From Micromonospora sp. WMMD882 (GTDB lineage: Bacteria > Actinomycetota > Actinomycetes > Mycobacteriales > Micromonosporaceae), in assembly GCF_027497255.1 (NCBI RefSeq), contig NZ_CP114903.1, positions 5,394,001 through 5,458,000 on the forward strand: a stretch of 64,000 bases of DNA, given 5' to 3'. The position numbers and the translations under genes are program-made. The notes beneath the pieces were generated by a model. The model saw nothing but the letters and a program-made list of their open reading frames with translations, searched no databases and had not been told where the DNA came from. Of this stretch, positions 60,786 to 64,000 are shown in pieces; position 1 is the stretch's first letter, and each line of letters starts with the position of its first letter.

Positions 60786-62030
60786 TCAGCCGCGCAGGTG
60801 GCCGTCGCCGGTGACCACGTACTTCGTGCTGGTCAGCTCGGGCAGCCCCATCGGGCCCCGGGCGTGCAGCTTCTGGGTGGAGATGCCGATCTCCGCGCCG
60901 AACCCGAACTCGCCGCCGTCGGTGAACCGGGTCGACGCGTTCACCATCACCGCCGCCGCGTCCACCCGGGCCACGAACTCCCGGGCCGCCGCCTGCGAGT
61001 CGGTGACGATCGCCTCGGTGTGGCCGCTGCCGTACCGGCGGATGTGCGCGACCGCCGCGTCCAGCGAGTCGACCACGGCGACCGAGATGTCCGCCGACAG
61101 GTACTCGGTGGCGAAGTCCTCGTCGGTCGCCGGCACCACCGCCGCCGAGTGCCGGGCGACCTCCGGGGAGCCGTGCACGGTCACCCCGGCCTCGGCGAAC
61201 GCGGCCAGCACCGCCGGCAGGAACGCGTCGGCGACCCCGGCGTGCACCAGCAGCGACTCGGCGGTGTTGCAGGTCGACAGGCGCTGCGTCTTGGCGTTCA
61301 GGGTGATCGCCACGGCCTTCGCCAGGTCGGCTGCCGCGTCCACGTACACGTGGCAGTTGCCCACCCCGGTCTCGATCACCGGCACCGTCGACTCCTCGAC
61401 CACCGTCCGGATCAGCGACGCCCCGCCGCGCGGGATCAGCACGTCCACCAGGCCCCGGGCCCGCATCAGCTCCTTGACCGAGTCGCGGGAGGACGCGTCC
61501 AGCAGTTGCACCGCGTCCGCCGGCAGGCCGGTGTCGGCGACCGCGTCGCGCAGCACCGCGACCAGCGCCGCGTTGGAGTTCGCCGCCGACGACGAGCCGC
61601 GCAGCAGCGCCGCGTTGCCGGACTTCAGGCAGATCCCGGCCGCGTCCACCGTGACGTTCGGCCGGGCCTCGTAGATGATCCCGACCACCCCGAACGGCAC
61701 CCGGATCTGCCGTAGCTCCAGCCCGTTCGGCAGGGTCGACCCGCGCACCACCTCACCCACCGGGTCGGGCAGCGCGGCCATCTGCCGCAACGCGTCGGCG
61801 ATGTCGGCCACCCGGCCCGCGTCCAACGCCAACCGGTCCAGCACGGCCGCGCTCAACCCGGCCGCGCGCCCGGCCGCCAGGTCCGCCCCGTTCGCGGTCA
61901 GGATCTCCGGGGTACGCGCCACCAGCGCGTCGGCCATCGCGGTCAGCGCGGCGTCCTTGGCGGTACGCGTCGCCACGGCCAGCTCGCCGGCCGCCTCCCG
62001 CGCCCGACGGGCCTGCTCCGAAACGCTCAT
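60786..62030 (-). CDS. proA: Gamma-glutamyl phosphate reductase
   Basis: This 414-residue enzyme reduces glutamyl-5-phosphate to the semialdehyde with NADPH in proline synthesis. [40 protein letters not shown] and [14 protein letters not shown] with catalytic Cys254 are family hallmarks. It follows proB with a 41-bp gap and starts at ATG 62030 behind GAGTGAG. Cytosolic. Confidence 0.96.
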   Translation of the reverse strand: MSVSEQARRAREAAGELAVATRTAKDAALTAMADALVARTPEILTANGADLAAGRAAGLSAAVLDRLALDAGRVADIADALRQMAALPDPVGEVVRGSTLPNGLELRQIRVPFGVVGIIYEARPNVTVDAAGICLKSGNAALLRGSSSAANSNAALVAVLRDAVADTGLPADAVQLLDASSRDSVKELMRARGLVDVLIPRGGASLIRTVVEESTVPVIETGVGNCHVYVDAAADLAKAVAITLNAKTQRLSTCNTAESLLVHAGVADAFLPAVLAAFAEAGVTVHGSPEVARHSAAVVPATDEDFATEYLSADISVAVVDSLDAAVAHIRRYGSGHTEAIVTDSQAAAREFVARVDAAAVMVNASTRFTDGGEFGFGAEIGISTQKLHARGPMGLPELTSTKYVVTGDGHLRG

Positions 62031-62071
62031 CTCACTCCTCAGGTGGGTGGCGCCCCCGGGTCGGGGTCCGC

Positions 62072-63181
62072 CTACAGCAGCACCAGGTCGTCGCGGTGGA
62101 CGACCTCACGTTCGTAGCCGGGGCCGAGCGCCGCGGCCAGCTCGGAGGTGGACCGTCCGAGCAGGCCGGGCAGCTCCACCGCGTCGTAGTTGACCAGCCC
62201 CCGGGCCACCGGCGCGCCCCGCACGTCGACCAGGTCCACCGGGTCGCCGGCGGTGAACGCCCCGTCCACGGCGGTGATCCCGGCGGGCAGCAGCGACTTG
62301 CGTCGGCCCACCACCGCCTGCACCGCCCCCGGGTCCAGGTGCAGCCGCCCCCGGGGCGAGGTGGCGTGCGCCAGCCAGAACAGGCGGGCGGTCGGCCGTC
62401 GGCGTACCGGATGGAAGAGCGTGCCCACCGGCGCGCCGGCCAGGGCGGCGGCGGCCAGCGGCGCGGCGGTGAGCACCACCGGGATGCCGAAGCCGGTGGC
62501 GATCCGGGCCGCCTCGACCTTGGTGACCATGCCGCCGGTGCCCACCCCGGCCCGGCCCGCGCCGCCGATCTCCACGCCGGCCAGGTCCTCCTCGCCGCGT
62601 ACCTCGGGGATCCGGGTGGCGGACGGGCTGGCCGGGTTTCCGGTCCAGAGCGCGTCCACGTCGGAGAGGAGCACCAGCAGGTCGGCGTGGACCAGGGCGG
62701 CGACCAGGGCGGCCAGCCGGTCGTTGTCGCCGAACCGGATCTCCTCGGTGGCGACCGTGTCGTTCTCGTTGACGATCGGCACCGCCCGCAGGTCGAGCAG
62801 CCGGCGCAGGGTCCGGTACGCGTTGCGGTAGTGCGCCCGCCGGGTCACGTCGTCGACGGTGAGCAGCACCTGCCCGACGGTGAGGCCGTGCCGGGCGAAG
62901 CTGGCCGCGTACCGGCCGATCAGCAGGCCCTGCCCGACGCTGGCCGCGGCCTGCTGGGTGGCCAGGTCGCGCGGGCGTCGCGGCAGGCCGAGCGGGGCCA
63001 GGCCGGCGGCGATCGCGCCGGAGGAGACCAGCACCACCTCACGACCCGAGCCGGTACGCGCGGCGAGCGCGTCGACCAGCGCGGTCACCCGGTCGTCGGC
63101 CAGGCCGCCGGCCGGTGTGGTCAGCGAGGAGGAGCCGATCTTCACTACGATCCGTCGGGCTGCCGTGACTTCTTCGCGCAC
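62072..63181 (-). CDS. proB: Glutamate 5-kinase
   Basis: This 369-residue enzyme starts at GTG 63181 ([20 protein letters not shown]). Its amino acid kinase domain shows [40 protein letters not shown] and [15 protein letters not shown], and a PUA domain covers the last 95 residues ([16 protein letters not shown]). It makes glutamyl-5-phosphate, the first step of proline synthesis, and is inhibited by proline in most species. The 61-bp space to the divergent ATL gene holds both starts. Confidence 0.95.
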   Translation of the reverse strand: MREEVTAARRIVVKIGSSSLTTPAGGLADDRVTALVDALAARTGSGREVVLVSSGAIAAGLAPLGLPRRPRDLATQQAAASVGQGLLIGRYAASFARHGLTVGQVLLTVDDVTRRAHYRNAYRTLRRLLDLRAVPIVNENDTVATEEIRFGDNDRLAALVAALVHADLLVLLSDVDALWTGNPASPSATRIPEVRGEEDLAGVEIGGAGRAGVGTGGMVTKVEAARIATGFGIPVVLTAAPLAAAALAGAPVGTLFHPVRRRPTARLFWLAHATSPRGRLHLDPGAVQAVVGRRKSLLPAGITAVDGAFTAGDPVDLVDVRGAPVARGLVNYDAVELPGLLGRSTSELAAALGPGYEREVVHRDDLVLL

Positions 63182-63242
63182 CCGCCCATTCTGCGCGGTC
63201 GGCTCCGCCCCGCCCGCCGCCGTTCCCATATCGTGGCTGGTC

Positions 63243-63554
63243 GTGACTCCTGACGAGTACGTGGAGGCGGTGCTCGACCTGGTCGAGCGGATTCCGCCGG
63301 GCCGGGTGATGTCGTACGGGGCGGTCGCGGACGCGTTGGCCGAGCGTTCCGGTCGGGCGTCGGCGCGGCTGGTCGGGTCGATCATGGCGCGGCACGGCGG
63401 CGGGGTGCCCTGGCACCGGGTGGTGAACGCGGCGGGTCGGCTGCCACCCGGCCACGAGCGGGAGGCCCTGGCCCGACTGCGCGCCGAGGGCGCCCCGCTG
63501 CGCGGGAACGGCGTGGACATCTCCGCCGCCGCCTGGTCACCGCAGCAGGGGTGA
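63243..63554 (+). CDS. Alkyltransferase-like (ATL) DNA repair protein
   Basis: This 103-residue protein is the MGMT DNA-binding domain: VLDLVERIPPGRVMSYGAVA, ARLVGSIMARHGGGVPWHRV and VNAAGRLPPGH. The methyl-acceptor Cys of PCHR is replaced by Trp57 (PWHR), which defines ATL proteins. These bind O6-alkylguanine and recruit nucleotide excision repair without removing the alkyl group. GTG 63243 may be leaderless (TATCGT eight bases before). Confidence 0.92.
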   Translation: MTPDEYVEAVLDLVERIPPGRVMSYGAVADALAERSGRASARLVGSIMARHGGGVPWHRVVNAAGRLPPGHEREALARLRAEGAPLRGNGVDISAAAWSPQQG

Positions 63555-63574
63555 CGTGAGTAGCATTCGGCTTC

Positions 63575-64000
63575 ATGAGCGCGCCGCCGGCCGAGCTGCC
63601 CCGTCGGGTGCACCTCGGCTACGCCCTGGGCTCCCTGGTGACCGGGGCGTTCGGCACCGTGCCCGGGTTGCTGCTGCTGCCGTACCTGACCGACACGCTG
63701 GGCGTCGCCGCCGGGGTGGCTGCCCTGCTGGTGCTCCTGCCGAAGGCGTGGGACGTGCTGGTCAACCCGGTCGCCGGGCGGATCTCGGACCGGACCCGCT
63801 CCCGCTGGGGCGCCCGCCGGCCGTACCTGCTCCTCGGGGGTCTGGCCCTGGCCGTGCTGTTCGCCGCGATCTTCGCCGCGCCGTTCGGGACGGGGCCGGC
63901 GGACGGGGCGGGGCCGGGCGTCGCCGGGGCGTACGTGGCGGTGGCCTTCCTGGCGACCGCCACCGCGTTCGCGTTCTTCCAGGTGCCGTACGTGGCGATG
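63575..64000 (+). CDS. MFS/GPH-type sugar-cation symporter (3' end outside window)
   Basis: Only the first 142 codons are visible. ATG 63575 opens HLGYALGSLVTGAFGTVPGL and then LLLPYLTDTLGVAAG; VNPVAGRISDRTRSRWGARR follows, with PYLLLGG. These are first-helix and loop 2-3 motifs of MelB-like glycoside/pentoside/hexuronide symporters (MFS_2). The DRTRSRWGRRRP motif is diagnostic. The substrate is not known. Confidence 0.85.
   Translation, partial: MSAPPAELPRRVHLGYALGSLVTGAFGTVPGLLLLPYLTDTLGVAAGVAALLVLLPKAWDVLVNPVAGRISDRTRSRWGARRPYLLLGGLALAVLFAAIFAAPFGTGPADGAGPGVAGAYVAVAFLATATAFAFFQVPYVAM

Overview
This 64 kb window is a very GC-rich chromosome segment with about 55 intact genes, frequent GTG and TTG starts, many 4-base ATGA or GTGA overlaps and some leaderless-looking starts. 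These traits, the gene families present (DUF3107, DUF3152, MoeZ, DivIVA-like, CHASE3 kinase plus SpoIIE phosphatase) and the Pro/Ala/Gly-rich proteins point to a filamentous actinomycete. I infer family Micromonosporaceae, probably Micromonospora or a close relative. There is no phage, IS element, CRISPR array or complete RNA gene.

Layout. 1-8.5 kb: a truncated membrane-anchored lytic transglycosylase, a small FmdB-type zinc ribbon protein, a cyclase/STAND ATPase/TPR signalling protein, a secreted phospholipase A2, a secreted GH10-like glycosidase and an APC-family permease. 8.5-16.1 kb: a GH51 arabinofuranosidase beside a wrecked LacI regulator, an unrecognised acidic-repeat plus zinc-ribbon gene pair, a BON-methyltransferase fusion, an ABC-F ATPase and a ROK/polyphosphate-glucokinase-like kinase. 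16.5-20.9 kb: TPR and Smr-like small proteins, a secreted protein of unknown role and a multi-span M28 peptidase. 21.1-25.5 kb: a tightly overlapped signalling operon (receiver-SpoIIE phosphatase, CHASE3 histidine kinase, single-domain receiver, inositol-phosphatase-like enzyme). 25.6-33.6 kb: a coiled-coil wall hydrolase, a membrane spermidine-synthase homologue, a Ser/Thr kinase with a carbohydrate-binding-like ectodomain, a TrkH/TrkA potassium uptake pair and a secreted glycerophosphodiesterase.

33.7-37.5 kb is the accessory, partly decayed zone. It holds a secreted metzincin protease with a partner gene, a possible tiny membrane protein, G-rich low-complexity DNA, a frameshifted P-loop kinase abutting a truncated GntR gene tail to tail, an intact GntR paralogue, and a DivIVA-like gene overlapping a gene whose start region is a tandem array of RBS plus GTG units. 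37.7-42.9 kb is a complete branched-chain-amino-acid-type ABC operon (binding protein, LivG, LivF, LivH, LivM). Its livG-livF junction is expanded into a 61-bp tandem repeat carrying the ribosome binding site and start codon. 42.9-48.6 kb has a RecQ helicase with a C-terminal phosphoribosyltransferase-like motif, an exported His-motif protein, an XRE regulator, a small membrane protein and a methyltransferase.

48.7-63.6 kb resembles, from memory, a neighbourhood of the Mycobacterium tuberculosis Rv3204-Rv3211 region: RhlE-type helicase, DUF3107, TetR, alpha/beta hydrolase, DUF3152 zincin, MoeZ and an alkyltransferase-like protein. A 1062-residue disordered protein is inserted after TetR, and a prenyltransferase-repeat protein, an O-methyltransferase and proA-proB lie between MoeZ and the ATL. 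A perfect CRP-type palindrome and a tRNA-like fragment sit in the gap upstream of the helicase. The window ends inside a sugar-cation symporter gene.

The most interesting unexplained items are the 61-bp start-codon repeat in the transporter operon, the acidic/zinc-ribbon gene pair, the long repeat-rich protein, and a dispersed intergenic palindrome seen three times.
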